This document shows, one piece after another, positions 24,152 through 34,046 of a stretch of 64,000 bases of DNA; the stretch's first letter is position 1, and each line of letters starts with the position of its first letter. A program made the translations under genes and the position numbers. A model generated the notes under the pieces. The model saw nothing but the letters and a program-made list of their open reading frames with translations, had not been told where the DNA came from and did not search any database. The DNA is taken from the NCBI GenBank assembly GCA_947311845.1, contig CAMZMU010000052.1:134693169-134757168 (forward strand), written 5' to 3'. The DNA is from Poa pratensis. Its lineage: Eukaryota > Streptophyta > Magnoliopsida > Poales > Poaceae.

Positions 24152-24956
24152 TCACCGGAAGCGGCCGCCGTCGGCGAGCTTCCAGGAGCGGCAGTGGTGG
24201 AGCGAGGACCCGGAGGCGGGCTGGTGGAGCGGCGAGGGCCGGAGCTCGCCGGACAGGGCGGGGGCGTCCGGCGGGCGGTGGTGCCGCGGCCGGACGAGCG
24301 GGCTGATGCACACCGCGAAGCCCGAGACGCCGCCTCCTCCCGACATGAGGCGGCGGCAGGGGGTCTTCCGCATCGGCGACGGTCGCCACGGCGAGGAGTC
24401 CGCCACGGAGCTGCTGTCCTCGTAGGAGCACCTCACCGGCGAGAGGCCCCGGTTGCTGATCACCACGCGGGAGGAGCGGCGCCGTCGCGGGGAGAGGGGC
24501 GGCGACGCGGTGATGGTCGTGGCCGGCTCCTTCTTCCGGCGGCCGCGCGGCATGATCCCCGCGAGCCAAGATCCGTGCTTCCGCTCCCGCCCTTGTCCTC
24601 CGATCCGTGGTGTCCGCCGAAGAGCGCGGAGAGCCTGCCGCGGCGGCGCCGCTTGATCTGGAACCCGATGTCGCCGTCCTCGAAGCCGGGGCCCACCTGC
24701 GGCGTCCGGAAGAAGAGGCGGCTGGACGGCTGCCGGGTCCACGACGGCCGCGAGGCGTCCGACTTGCGGAGGCACACGTACGGCGACACCGACCTCGGGA
24801 AGAGCGGGACCGGCGGCTCCGAAGGGGGCAGCGGCGGGGAAGCGAGGAGACCTCGTTTTGCGCGGCGGCCAGCGCGAGCAGGCGGTCGCGGAGGCAGGAC
24901 GCGCACACGCCGGGGCCGGCCTCGTAGGGGTGCCGCTTGCACCTCATGGCTCTCAT
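24152..24956 (-). CDS. Uncharacterised plant protein with N-terminal CKRHP...CASCLRDRLL motif; frame broken twice
   Basis: Starts at 24956 (MRAMRCKRHP; a second Met at 24947 gives the simpler start MRCKRHPYE) and ends at a TGA at 24152. The N-terminus has a Cys/His cluster (C-K-R-H-P ... G-V-C-A-S-C-L-R-D-R-L-L) that I associate with a family of uncharacterised grass proteins. Further coding-like segments follow: FPRSVSPYVCLRKSDAS, RLFFRTPQVGPGFEDGDIGF, HGSWLAGIMPRGRRKK, RPSPMRKTPCRR, ending CRSWKLADGGRFR. These lie in three different frames. A shift near 24840-24850 and another near 24585-24597 would each be repaired by one extra base in a G/C-rich run. About 265 residues in total, no intron needed. 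Either a recent pseudogene or two base-calling errors. Function unknown. Confidence 0.6.
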
Positions 24957-24980
24957 CTACTGGCTCGCCGATCTCTCCAT
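24957..24980 (-). promoter_or_regulatory. Short upstream ORF abutting the start codon
   Basis: The leader carries an 8-codon ORF (ATG GAG AGA ... TAG) whose stop is immediately followed by the ATG at 24956, in the same frame. The stop sets the upstream limit of the protein. The zero spacing would favour termination-reinitiation, if the mRNA starts upstream of 24980. Confidence 0.5.
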
Positions 24981-26338
24981 TGCCACGACGCAGTTGTTGG
25001 TGTCTGCGTGGTGGGACTCGAAGAATGACTAGGTGGAGGGAGGCGGTTCGGGGAGAAGGGAGCTCTTGTAGACTGGCGCAGTGGCTCCCCCTCCCCTCCC
25101 TTCACTTGGAGTTTTGTTTAGGGTAGCAGACAGCTGCTTGACTGCTTCGTTTGTTTTGCTAAACTAATCACTCCGATTGGCCGATGTGAACACTTATCTT
25201 CCTATCCACCTAGTCGATCTACTCCACTAGTGTCGCCTACTCTGTTAATACTAAAAGTAGCTTAGCCAAGCTATCACTGTCTTAATTTGCGTGATCAGCT
25301 TTAATTTTCATACAGTACCATTATTTAAGCTGATCACTGATCAGTACTCATATCCAGTTGAGTTTCGGATCTAGCTGTGCTCTGCTAGATTTCATGGACC
25401 CTGCACCGGAATGGGACGTGCAGAGTTCCATGCAGGCCAGGACACAGCGCACGGGCACGCGCAGCAAAAGCTCCCACGTACATACAGTACACGAGGAGAA
25501 AAAAGAACAGGACAGCACATGTCACCGAGGCCGTGTCTTCAAGTCCATTGAACATCGCTTCCAACCACCCGTGGTAGAAAAAACGACGTCCAAGTTGGTT
25601 TCACGAACACGGCCGCTCTCGATCGCGCTGCCGCTGGCTGGTCGGGCGACCACGTACGGACGTGGACGTGCCCGGAGACCCGTGCTCTTGGACATGGTGG
25701 CACTTAATTGGTCTATCTCTCTCGATGGCAGCGTCGTAGTGACTACGCGTTCTCCGACCCGGCTGTCAGCTTGATTGATGCGCGCGCTTCGTTTTCCACT
25801 CGGGTTCAAATAAGTCTCGAATTTTGAACCGTGTTAAGTTTTAAAAGATGCGATACCTATTTTTGATCGGAGTGCTAGTTGAATGTCCGTGCGTTGCTAC
25901 GGAGTACTAAAATAATCACATGGTCAAACGCTGGTCCAAATTCCATAAATACGTGTCAAACATGATGACACATTTCCATTCATATCACGGTTAATATTAA
26001 GTAGCTCAACTGGGGCACTCGACATATACCACAACCCTCATAGCATCACCTAGACTTGGTCCTGGCTCCTCCTTTATCCATCTTGGTTTCCATGTTTTCG
26101 GAAATTAAGCACACAAGTTTCACATCACCACTATGTTCTCACAGAAATAAAAAAAAATCATCAGAGAATCTTCTGAAAAAGAGAACACACCTTTTATTCA
26201 GTGATTTATTTTCCAACAGAAGCATGTTTTCAGTGATAAAGCTCATGCCTCTGGTTAGCACAAAGCAATTAAAAACTGAAAAACAATAGAGGAAACTGGA
26301 ACACAAGATTAAAACAAACCAGCAACAAACTTCTCTGT
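24981..26338. other. Promoter-side flank and intergenic DNA
   Basis: Positions 24981-25140 are pyrimidine-rich on the minus strand, as in a 5' leader. Beyond that I see no gene. The phrase gtgcgttgctacgg near 25890 resembles decayed transposon ends. Confidence 0.35.
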
Positions 26339-26443
26339 TCATGTAGTTGGATGCATAAATAAGGCAGTGTGATGGTCATCTTCTATGGGTTCTTGTAACA
26401 CCACCAGCTCTTTCAGCCGCTGATAGTCCAATCCTTCAAAATC
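26339..26443 (-). pseudogene. Possible isolated terminal exon of an unidentified gene
   Basis: On the minus strand a good acceptor (ttcttgttattgcag) precedes an open 35-codon stretch starting DFEGLDYQRLKELVVLQEP and ending in TGA at 26339-26341. It looks like a last coding exon. Any upstream exons would lie to the right, and the CACTA transposon at 26557 would be in the preceding intron. I could not identify convincing partner exons, so it may be a fragment. Confidence 0.3.
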
Positions 26444-26853
26444 CTGCAATAACAAGAAATACTGAATCTAGAATAAAACAACCCAAGAAAAGAGTATGGA
26501 GACAAAGGAAAAGATGATTCAGTAAAGCAAGAGAATGTTTAAATAAAAGAAGGTATCACTAGTACAGAACGACACATCGGATACCCCTCTATGGCAACGG
26601 CGAGAGTTAGGCGACGGAAAAATGAGCTCCGCGCGCTTCCGCGAGTGCGCGCGCGCTAGTCGGTCGATGGGCCCGACACAATGGTAACGGAGGCTGAAAG
26701 GATCTCCGTTGCTCATATCTAGGCAACGGAGGAAAGAATATCTCCGTTGCTGATATGACCACATCAGAAATGGAGATCGGTCTATCTCTGTTTCCCATGT
26801 GAAGGCCCATTAAGCGGTGCCGGTATTAATATCTCCCACTCTAGTACTGTATC

Positions 26854-26927
26854 TGACGAGGTGCGGACTCGGCAAATCCCTGGGTTAAGCACCCCGGGTT
26901 GATTGAGGGGAGAGAGATGAGCGCTGG
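26854..26927 (-). mobile_element. Truncated 3' LTR of element D
   Basis: Only the last 74 bp remain, matching 39204-39281 with a few differences. The other about 378 bp of the LTR are missing, yet the outer target duplication is intact. This points to an internal deletion after insertion. Confidence 0.85.
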
Positions 26928-27644
26928 AGTAGCCCCCGAGATTAAGCTGAATTGCTTGCAATTGAGGTTAAACTCAATTTTTCTTCAGTCGAAAAGCCCG
27001 CTCCCGATGGGAGTAAAGAAGGGACTCGACATGTTGGACTCGCGACTGGCTTTGCGTGACTTACTGTGTATTCGGCCTGTTTAGCTTACTGCACAAGTTT
27101 CTTCAGCTCTTGGAGCTTACTGAATCTTCTTGCGCTCGAATGAGCTGTTCGAGTTTATTCGGCTCTTAGAGCTTACTGAACATTTTTGCACTCGAATGAA
27201 CTGTTCGAGTTCTCGATCAGCCCATTGGCGTACTTGCTACGCCTGCACAGTTGACGTCAGTGCTGACGTTTTCTGGCTCACTCTGTGTCCGACGGGACGT
27301 GACAGTGCGGGCCCACTGTCAGTATTGACTGGAGACAGCGGTTGCCGCTTTTTTCTGACCGTTGGGCGCGAAAATTTCGCGGTGTGATGATGGCGCCTTG
27401 ATTCCCGCGCGTAGTGGGCGGCGTGGCCGTCGACGGTTGCTATCTCCGCGCAACACGTGGACGGCCAGATGATGTTGCGGAGAGCGGTTTCAGCAGGGAT
27501 GGCCAGGATTGACTGACCGCGCGGTATATAATTTTCACCGCGGCGGTGAACAGTTTATCCATCCCCATTCCTTCTCGTCTCCACTGCTTCTGTTCCGCCA
27601 TTGTTGCGTGCGTGCTCTCTGTCAGCTTCTAGTCTTCACCCTCC

Positions 27645-30310
27645 ATGAGCAAGGCCGCGATGAAGAGGGGGAAGCTGCTGCTGGCGCCGTCGCCGCCGCC
27701 GAGGCGAGCGTGATGAAGAAGCCCGACGGCGACTGGGTCAAATCGTCGGTGAAGAAGGCCGACCTCGAGGCCCTCCGCGCAGGGGCTGCTGCCGCCGGTA
27801 GACCAAGCGACGGTGCGCGCTCCTGGGAAAGAGGTATTCCCCTCCCCTCGCGAGGGGGAACGCGTTTGCTTCGTGGACTTCCTTCCGCGGGGTTTCGGGT
27901 TCCCCCTCCACGATTTCGTCCGTGGTCTCTTGTATGCTTATGGGATTCAGATCCACGATCTGACTCCCAATAGCGTCTTGAGCATCGCGAGCTATTTCGT
28001 GCTCTGCGAGTGCTTCCTGGGAATCGCGCCCAACTGGCTGCTGTGGAAGTCGCTATTCCTCGTGAGGAGGAACGTGGGGAAGAGCAAGCAGGTGTACCCA
28101 GTCGGCGGCTTCGGCATCCAGGTGCGTGGCGACACCTCCTACTTCCAGATGAAGAAGTCCGACTCCGTCCAGGGCTGGCGGAAGAAGTGGTTCTACATCA
28201 GGTGCGACCAAGCAGGGCTTCCCGAATTCGCGCTGATCGCGAGTTGCGGAAGACGAACGCGTGGGCGCACCCGCTGTCGAAGGAGGACAGGGAGGCACTC
28301 AGCCCTTGTTGACGCTACTTCGTGGCCTTCTGAAGAGTCTCGGGCGCGAGACGGGTGGAATTCACCTCATCGCCACCTTCTTCAGGCTTCGGGTGCAGCC
28401 GCTGCGCAGTCGCGTCCACCCGATGTGGGCGCGTGAGGATGCTGGCAATGAGCTTGATGATGACGCGTCGAGTCGAAGGTGAGGAGCATCACTAGTCTCC
28501 GAGCCGCTGACCCGTGCAACGTCAAGTGCCCAGTCGAGCCATATGGTCCTAATAATCCTGTGCCTGAGGTGAGCTTCGTTTGCTTTGTTTATCTTGTATC
28601 TTCTTCTGTCGAATCTTTTTGCCTGACTCGAATGGTTCATTTGCTGACAGGGTCGTTCGAGCTATGTCAGTCTTCCTCCGTTGATGGAGAATGGACCTCA
28701 TGAAGAGGCCGAGTTCCCTGAAGACGAGGTTGATGACGATGAAGTTCCCTCCGCCACCTCTCCGAGTGAAGAGTTGGAGGAGGATGATGAAGATGAGGAG
28801 CCGCTGCGGAAGCGGCAGAGGCGAAAGAGTGGCGACTCTGGTTCTGCCTCGTCGCCTGTGAAGGGGGCGGGTGTGAACGAGGAAGAGACGAGCGAGTCCT
28901 CTTCGGGCGCTAGGCACCGAGTGACCTTGCTGATCCTTTGGTCGTGCCTCCACTCGGCTCTGCACCGCCAACCGAGTTCGCGAGGATGGCCTCCGTCTCC
29001 CTGGGAAGTGAAGATGATGTTGATGTCATCAGGTTAGTTGCATAACCAGTGCTTGTTGTTGTCGAGTGTGCTTCGCTTGCGGGTCCTTGAATTGAGTTTT
29101 CTTGTCACAGCGACCGTACTGGCGCTGCTGTTTCCCTCGTGAGATGGAGCATACTTCTGCTCCCATGATCGAGCAAACTGCGAAGACGACCGGAGAGAGG
29201 CTCAGGCGGGTGACGCGTTGGCCTTGAGGACTTCGACCTCCTCCGTGGGAGAAAACTGCTGATGCGACTCCGGTGACGCTGGGCTGCTTGAGCATGTAAG
29301 TGTCTTTGACTCGTTCTGCAAATCTGTATCGGGTGTAACAGCGCTCCCGATGGGAGTAGCCCCCGAAGATGTGCGTGACTAGAATAGTCGGGCGCAGATT
29401 GATATCTTGTGTTTCCTGCAGCCATTTTATCGCCAGCAGATGGAGGGAGCCGCAGCCTTCGTTCGCATGGAGCAGGAGAGGGATCAGCTCCGCACTGCTC
29501 TGGAGCAAGCGAATAGTAAGTGTGAACCCTTGTGTTCGAGGGGTGCTTCGACTGCCTTTATTGCTAACTTTGCTTCGTTGATCCGTAGGCGAGAAGGAGA
29601 GCATGAAGACGCGGGTCGCGGAGCTGGAGAAGTCGCTGGGTGAAGCCCAAGAGCGGGAACAAGCTCGGGATGCTCTGGAGAAGACCCAGGTCGACCGCTT
29701 GCTCGCACTCGCAGATGTTGTTGGAAGTAAGTTTTTCGGCTCAGTGCCTACTTTGCCTTTCTTCGACTTCTGACGTCTTACGGGTGTGGATTTCTTTTGA
29801 ACAGAGACTTGCGGAGGTGCTCCTCCAGAAGGGACTTCCAGCGAGAGTGTCGGCTTGGCGGAGGCTGTTGGCTTCGTCGACCGCGTCTGCGCGTATGCAT
29901 CGGCAGCGCTGCAGCAGTCGACGGCGGCACTGCAGAAGTCGACGGAGGCCTTAGCGACTGTGCACCGGAGTATCTTTCCCAGCAAGCCGCCACCAGCTGC
30001 TGTTGACGCACTCGCGGCTCCATTCGAAGGCAATTCGAATGTCCTGGCGGACTTCACGCGCGCGCAGACGGTACGCGGCTCCGAGCTCACTTTCCAGCTA
30101 CTTCTTGGTCACCAAGTCGTAGGTGATTTTGAGAAGGTTGTCAGCGACTTCCCTCGGAAGCCTGATGGCAGGACCGCGTCCCTTAGCGGTGTGAAGGTGC
30201 AGGCGAGCCAGCTAGCTGCGAAGTTGGTCGCCACCTTCGAGAAGAGGATTGCCAAAGCTGCAGAGTTGGCTGCTAGGAAGAGCCGTTCCCAGTCGGAGTC
30301 TGTAGTGTAG
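27645..30310 (+). CDS. Opposite-strand ORF of element D (gypsy-type transposon domain, PF04195-like), decayed
   Basis: Plus-strand gene inside the minus-strand element. About 27700-28215 encodes the characteristic domain: KKPDGDWVKSSVKKADLEALR, then EVFPSPREGERVCFVDFLP, LTPNSVLSIASYFVLCECFLG and GWRKKWFYIR, typical of the plant putative gypsy-type transposon domain. An acidic low-complexity part follows (28690-28800). Then come small exons with good splice sites (donors at 28569, 29034, 29517, 29728; acceptors before 28651, 29109, 29589, 29806). It ends with a C-terminal module (AEAVGFVDRVCAYASAALQQ) that stops at 30308-30310. Frame breaks near 27655-27720 and 27790 show decay. Molecular function is unknown. 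Confidence 0.6.
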
Positions 30311-30579
30311 ACTTTTTCCTTTTAGGACTATGCTTCTGCTTTTGGGCTTGAGTCTGTAATGCACTTTATATTGTGCGAGTGAACATGCTGATGATGAAAT
30401 GTGAATTCGCTCCCTCGGGTGCAGTCGCCGAGTCTCTTTTGATATCTGGCTTGATGAATTATGTTGATTCTTTTCCTGGCTTGACGCTGTCAATTCTTGG
30501 CAGTCTGATATGGGCGAAGCTCCTGATGTTGCTGGAACGACTGGCGCGACGATGAGGAGGACACCACTTCGGCTGCGCC

Positions 30580-31332
30580 TACTCGTCGCCGCCGTCAAGC
30601 TCCTCCAGCTCCTGTGCGAAGCGTAAATGACCAGAGAGTGATCACCTTCATGAGGAACAAGGTGTTGGAGCTTGAGTCGAAGCTGAAGAGTGCTGAGTTG
30701 GAGCTGGAGCGATTGAGGTCGCGGCCCGTTGCGCCGTTCTCCCAGCGCGAAGAGTTTCTGCTTGGCGAGATGGACTTGATCAGTCGACAGCTGCAAGGTT
30801 GGCCTTCTAGCGTTTTTGCCTCGGCTTGTGTGTCTTCCTGCTATGCTTAATGCTTGGCCTTGATGCAGATGTGAACTCTGACTGGAAGGCTGAGCAGCTT
30901 CGAGTGGACGAGCGAGTAGAGAAAGAGGCCGCCGGTGACTCACCCGAAGCGCGCCAGTTTTGGTCGAACAGATCCAGAGGTAGTGTACTGGCACGAATGC
31001 TGGATCGCACCTGGCGGGCTGCTGTGCTCTTGGAAGGTTGCAGAAAAACCCTCTGGCAGATCAACAAGGTGTACTTTCCTCACAACGAGCAGCCGAATGG
31101 ACTGACTGCGCTTCTGGAGAGGTTCCGTGAAGGCAGTGCGTTGAAGGAAGTCGTGCACACTCAACTTGTTGCCGGGGCGAACGTGGCGCTGGCGTACGTT
31201 CGAATGCACCGGCCTAATCTTCCGCTGTACAAGGTGCTTGACGGCTTGCCTGGAGAGGGTGACTACGCCGATACTCTTGCGGCTGCGCGTCAGATGATCC
31301 ACAGGTCCAGAGCTTTAGTGAGCACCTCGTAG
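30580..31332 (+). CDS. Second opposite-strand coding module of element D
   Basis: A coding-like stretch on the plus strand: a coiled-coil-like helix (NKVLELESKLKSAELELERL), then an intron at about 30797-30868 (cag before atgtgaac). The last exon contains RTWRAAVLLEGCRKTLWQINKVYFP, runs to RQMIHRSRALVSTS and stops at 31330-31332. It differs from the C-terminus at 29855-30310, so it is either a second gene or an alternative 3' module of the same decayed gene. No function is known. Confidence 0.5.
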
Positions 31333-31499
31333 GGCCACTCGATGCGCCAAAGGGCGAGCCTGTAGAATAAGAGTAGTATACTGCTGTTGTACAGCGTTAG
31401 CTTGTAAAAGCAATTTTTCCAAGTGGAAATATGAGTGTATGTATGCGAGGTGGGGGTAGCCCCCGAGTGAGTAAATTGTATCTTGTAGACTTCAGTAAA

Positions 31500-32430
31500 C
31501 CTGTGTGGCGCAACCCCGAGCGGATCGGGTGTGGCCTAGGACTTTGAGAGTCGAACCCGTGGGGCGCAGCCCCCGAGTGCGTCGAGTGGCGGCCTAGGTT
31601 TGGACTTAGACCTGTACGGTGCAGCCCCCGAGTGCTTCGGGTGGCGACCTGGGATTTCGAGTTGAACCTGTGCGGCGCAGCCCCGAGTGCGTCGAGTGGC
31701 GGCCTAGGTTTGGACTTAGACCTGTGCGGTGCAGCCCCCGAGTGCTTCGGGTGGCGGCCAAGGATTTCGAGTTGAACCTGTGCGGCGCAGCCCCCGAGTG
31801 CATCGGGTGGCGGCCTAGGTTTTGACTTAGACCTGTACGGCGCAGCCCCCGAGTGCTTCGGGTGGCGACCAAGGATTTTGGGTTGAACCTGTGCGGCGCA
31901 GCCCCCGAGTGTTCGGGTGGCGGCCTAGGTTTTGACTTAGACCTGTACGGCGCAGCCCCCGAGTGCTTCGGGTGGCGGCCAAGGATTTTGGGTTGAACCT
32001 GTGCGGCGCAGCCCCCGAGTGCTTCGGGTGGCGGCTAAGGATTTCGAGTTGAACCTGTGCGGCGCAGCCCCCGAGTGCATCGGGTGGCGGCCTAGGTTTT
32101 GACTTAGACCTCTACGGCGCAGCCCCCGAGTGCTTCGGGTGGCGGCCAAGGATTTTGGGTTGAACCTGTGCGGCGCAGCCCCCGAGTGTCCGGGTGGCGG
32201 CCTAGGTTTTGACTTAGACCTGTACGGCGCAGCCCCCGAGTGCTTCGGGTGACGGCCAAGGATTTTGCGAGTGGCCTGTATGGCGCAGCCCCCGAGTGCG
32301 CCGGGTGACGGCCTAGGCTTGACTTAGACCTGTACGGCGCAGCCCCCGAGTGCTTCGGGTGGCGGCCAAGGATTTTGAGTTGAACCTGTGCGGCGCAGCC
32401 CCCGAGTGTTCGAGTGGCGGCCTAGGTTTA
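31500..32430. repeat. 56-bp tandem array between pol and the opposite-strand gene of element D
   Basis: About 16 copies spaced about 55-57 bp, each with ggcgcagcccccgagtgc and cgggtggcggcc. Two alternating versions (ttttgacttagacctg and ttttgggttgaacctg) form a dimeric period of about 111 bp. The array separates the convergent 3' ends of pol and the plus-strand ORF region. Confidence 0.92.
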
Positions 32431-32611
32431 TGTTGCTTTTTGACTGAAAAAGTAAAGGGGAGAGCTTGTTCCACAAATCACTTCATTAATTTTTGCGAGC
32501 AGGCCGCCTCATTAAAACCCTTCCAGTCCCCTCAGGTACCCTGGTAAGGGAAAGAGTGCGTCTGAAACCTGCCGCCTTGACATGTATGCTTTGTTACAAC
32601 AGGGGAGTCGA

Positions 32612-33700
32612 CTAGGCGTAGAAGCGTCGCAGCTGCGCAACATTCCATGGGTTGTGGCAGACTGTTCCTGTCTTCGAGTCCTTCAGGCGGTAAGCTCCTC
32701 CGCCGATTGCTTCTGTCACAATGTATGGGCCCTCCCATGGGGAGGCGAGCTTGTGCACCTTCTTCTGCTTGAGGCGAAGGACCAGGTCGCCTGGAACGAA
32801 AGCTCTTGGCCGTAGTCGCCGTCCGTGGTAGTTGCGCAGGTCCTGCTGGTACACGGCTGAGCGGGTGAGGGCGATGTCGCGTGCTTCGTCCAGGGTGTCC
32901 ATGTCGTCCTCGAGTGCTTCTTCTGCGTCAGACTCGTCGTAGGCCACCACTCGAGGTGCGTCGAACTTGATGTCGCAGGGCATGACCGCCTCTGCACCGT
33001 AAACCATGAAGAATGGCGTGTACTGGGTTGAACTGTTTGGTGTGGTGCGTAGACTCCAAAGCATAGATGGCAGCTCTTCGACCCAGGCGCCTGCAGCGCG
33101 CCTCAACGGTACTCGCAGGCGCTTCTTGATGCCTTTGCAGACTAGGCCGTTGGCCTTTTCGACTTGCCCATTGGATTGCGGGTGCGAGACAGATGCATAG
33201 TTGAGCTTGATGCCTTGTTCGGAGCAGAAGTCCTTGAACTCTTCGGCTGTGAAATTCGTGCCGTTGTCGGTGATGATGCTGTTTGGCACCCCGAACCTGA
33301 AGATGATGGACCTGATGAAGTTAACTGCTGAGGATGCGGTCGAACTCGTGACGGGCACAGGTTCGATCCATTTGGTGAACTTGTCGACTGCTACCAGGAG
33401 GTGAGTGTGCCCTCCTGGTGAGGATTTCTTGAGTGGGCCCACCATGTCGAGCCCCCACTGAGCGAAGGGCCAGGCGAGTGGTATGGTCTTCAGTGCCGAT
33501 GCTGGCGCGTGCGGCTTGTTGGCGAACTCCTGGCAGCCGAGACACTTCTTCACGAGTTCTTCGGCATCTTGCATTGCGGTGGGCCAGTAGAACCCGGCTC
33601 GCAGGGCTTTGGCTACCAAGGCACGACTGCTGGCGTGATGCCCGCAGGTGCCTGTATGAATTTCGAGCAGGCTGGCTTGACCGTCGACTGGATCAACGCA
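32612..33700 (-). CDS. Element D integrase (3' part of pol)
   Basis: Open from just past a TAA near 33702 to a stop at 32612. It includes an HHCC zinc-binding region (GHHASSRALVAKA, then CLGCQ). The DDE core shows Asp in GLDMVGP, Asp in IITDNGTNF and Glu in NGQVEKANG. The C-terminal part ends GPYIVTEAIGGGAYRLKD, then HNPWNVAQLRRFYA. Integrates the cDNA copy. The upstream TAA stands where neighbouring sequence suggests a Gln codon, so pol is cut by a nonsense change there. Confidence 0.88.
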   Translation of the reverse strand, partial: CVDPVDGQASLLEIHTGTCGHHASSRALVAKALRAGFYWPTAMQDAEELVKKCLGCQEFANKPHAPASALKTIPLAWPFAQWGLDMVGPLKKSSPGGHTHLLVAVDKFTKWIEPVPVTSSTASSAVNFIRSIIFRFGVPNSIITDNGTNFTAEEFKDFCSEQGIKLNYASVSHPQSNGQVEKANGLVCKGIKKRLRVPLRRAAGAWVEELPSMLWSLRTTPNSSTQYTPFFMVYGAEAVMPCDIKFDAPRVVAYDESDAEEALEDDMDTLDEARDIALTRSAVYQQDLRNYHGRRLRPRAFVPGDLVLRLKQKKVHKLASPWEGPYIVTEAIGGGAYRLKDSKTGTVCHNPWNVAQLRRFYA

Positions 33701-34046
33701 CCTTTACAGGACTCCTAGATGCTTCGCTTGTATAGCTCCCCTTGATGATGGTGAAGCCTTTCGAGCGGCGAATAATCCGCTTGGCTTCAACTGAGTTGAC
33801 TGGCAGTCTCTGGTGCAGCATGTACGCCAGATATGGGCTCGTCCAGGTGGGCTCGATTAGCAGAACCACCATTGGCTCCTTCTCTTTGCCTGGCGGGTCG
33901 GCGGTGCTCGTTGATGGTGTGGAGGGTCCGGGCGCGGGTCGAAGTTTGACAGACCGCTGCGTGATGCGCTCAAGGAAGACGCCGGCGATGGCGTCACAGG
34001 CTTTCATGGTTTGCTGCACGATGAGGTAGGAGTCGCCGTAGATCAT
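33693..34046 (-). CDS. Element D RNase H end and linker, internally deleted
   Basis: Begins MIYGDSYLIVQQTMKACD (RNase H with the GDS motif) and jumps to AGVFLERITQRSVKL. The tail part of RNase H appears to be missing in frame. The rest (SPYLAYMLHQRLPVNSVEAKRI, and so on) is the linker before integrase. It is joined to the preceding reading frame only if one base is added near 34046-34060. Confidence 0.7.
   Translation of the reverse strand: MIYGDSYLIVQQTMKACDAIAGVFLERITQRSVKLRPAPGPSTPSTSTADPPGKEKEPMVVLLIEPTWTSPYLAYMLHQRLPVNSVEAKRIIRRSKGFTIIKGSYTSEASRSPVKVR

Noticed and set aside
23958..24956. A 332-codon minus-strand ORF
   Set aside because: Only its first about 35 codons agree with the real gene; after the shift near 24845 it reads an Arg-rich wrong frame past the true stop at 24152.
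29029..30090. A 353-codon minus-strand ORF
   Set aside because: It is the antisense shadow of the small plus-strand exons, which have splice sites and coding composition.
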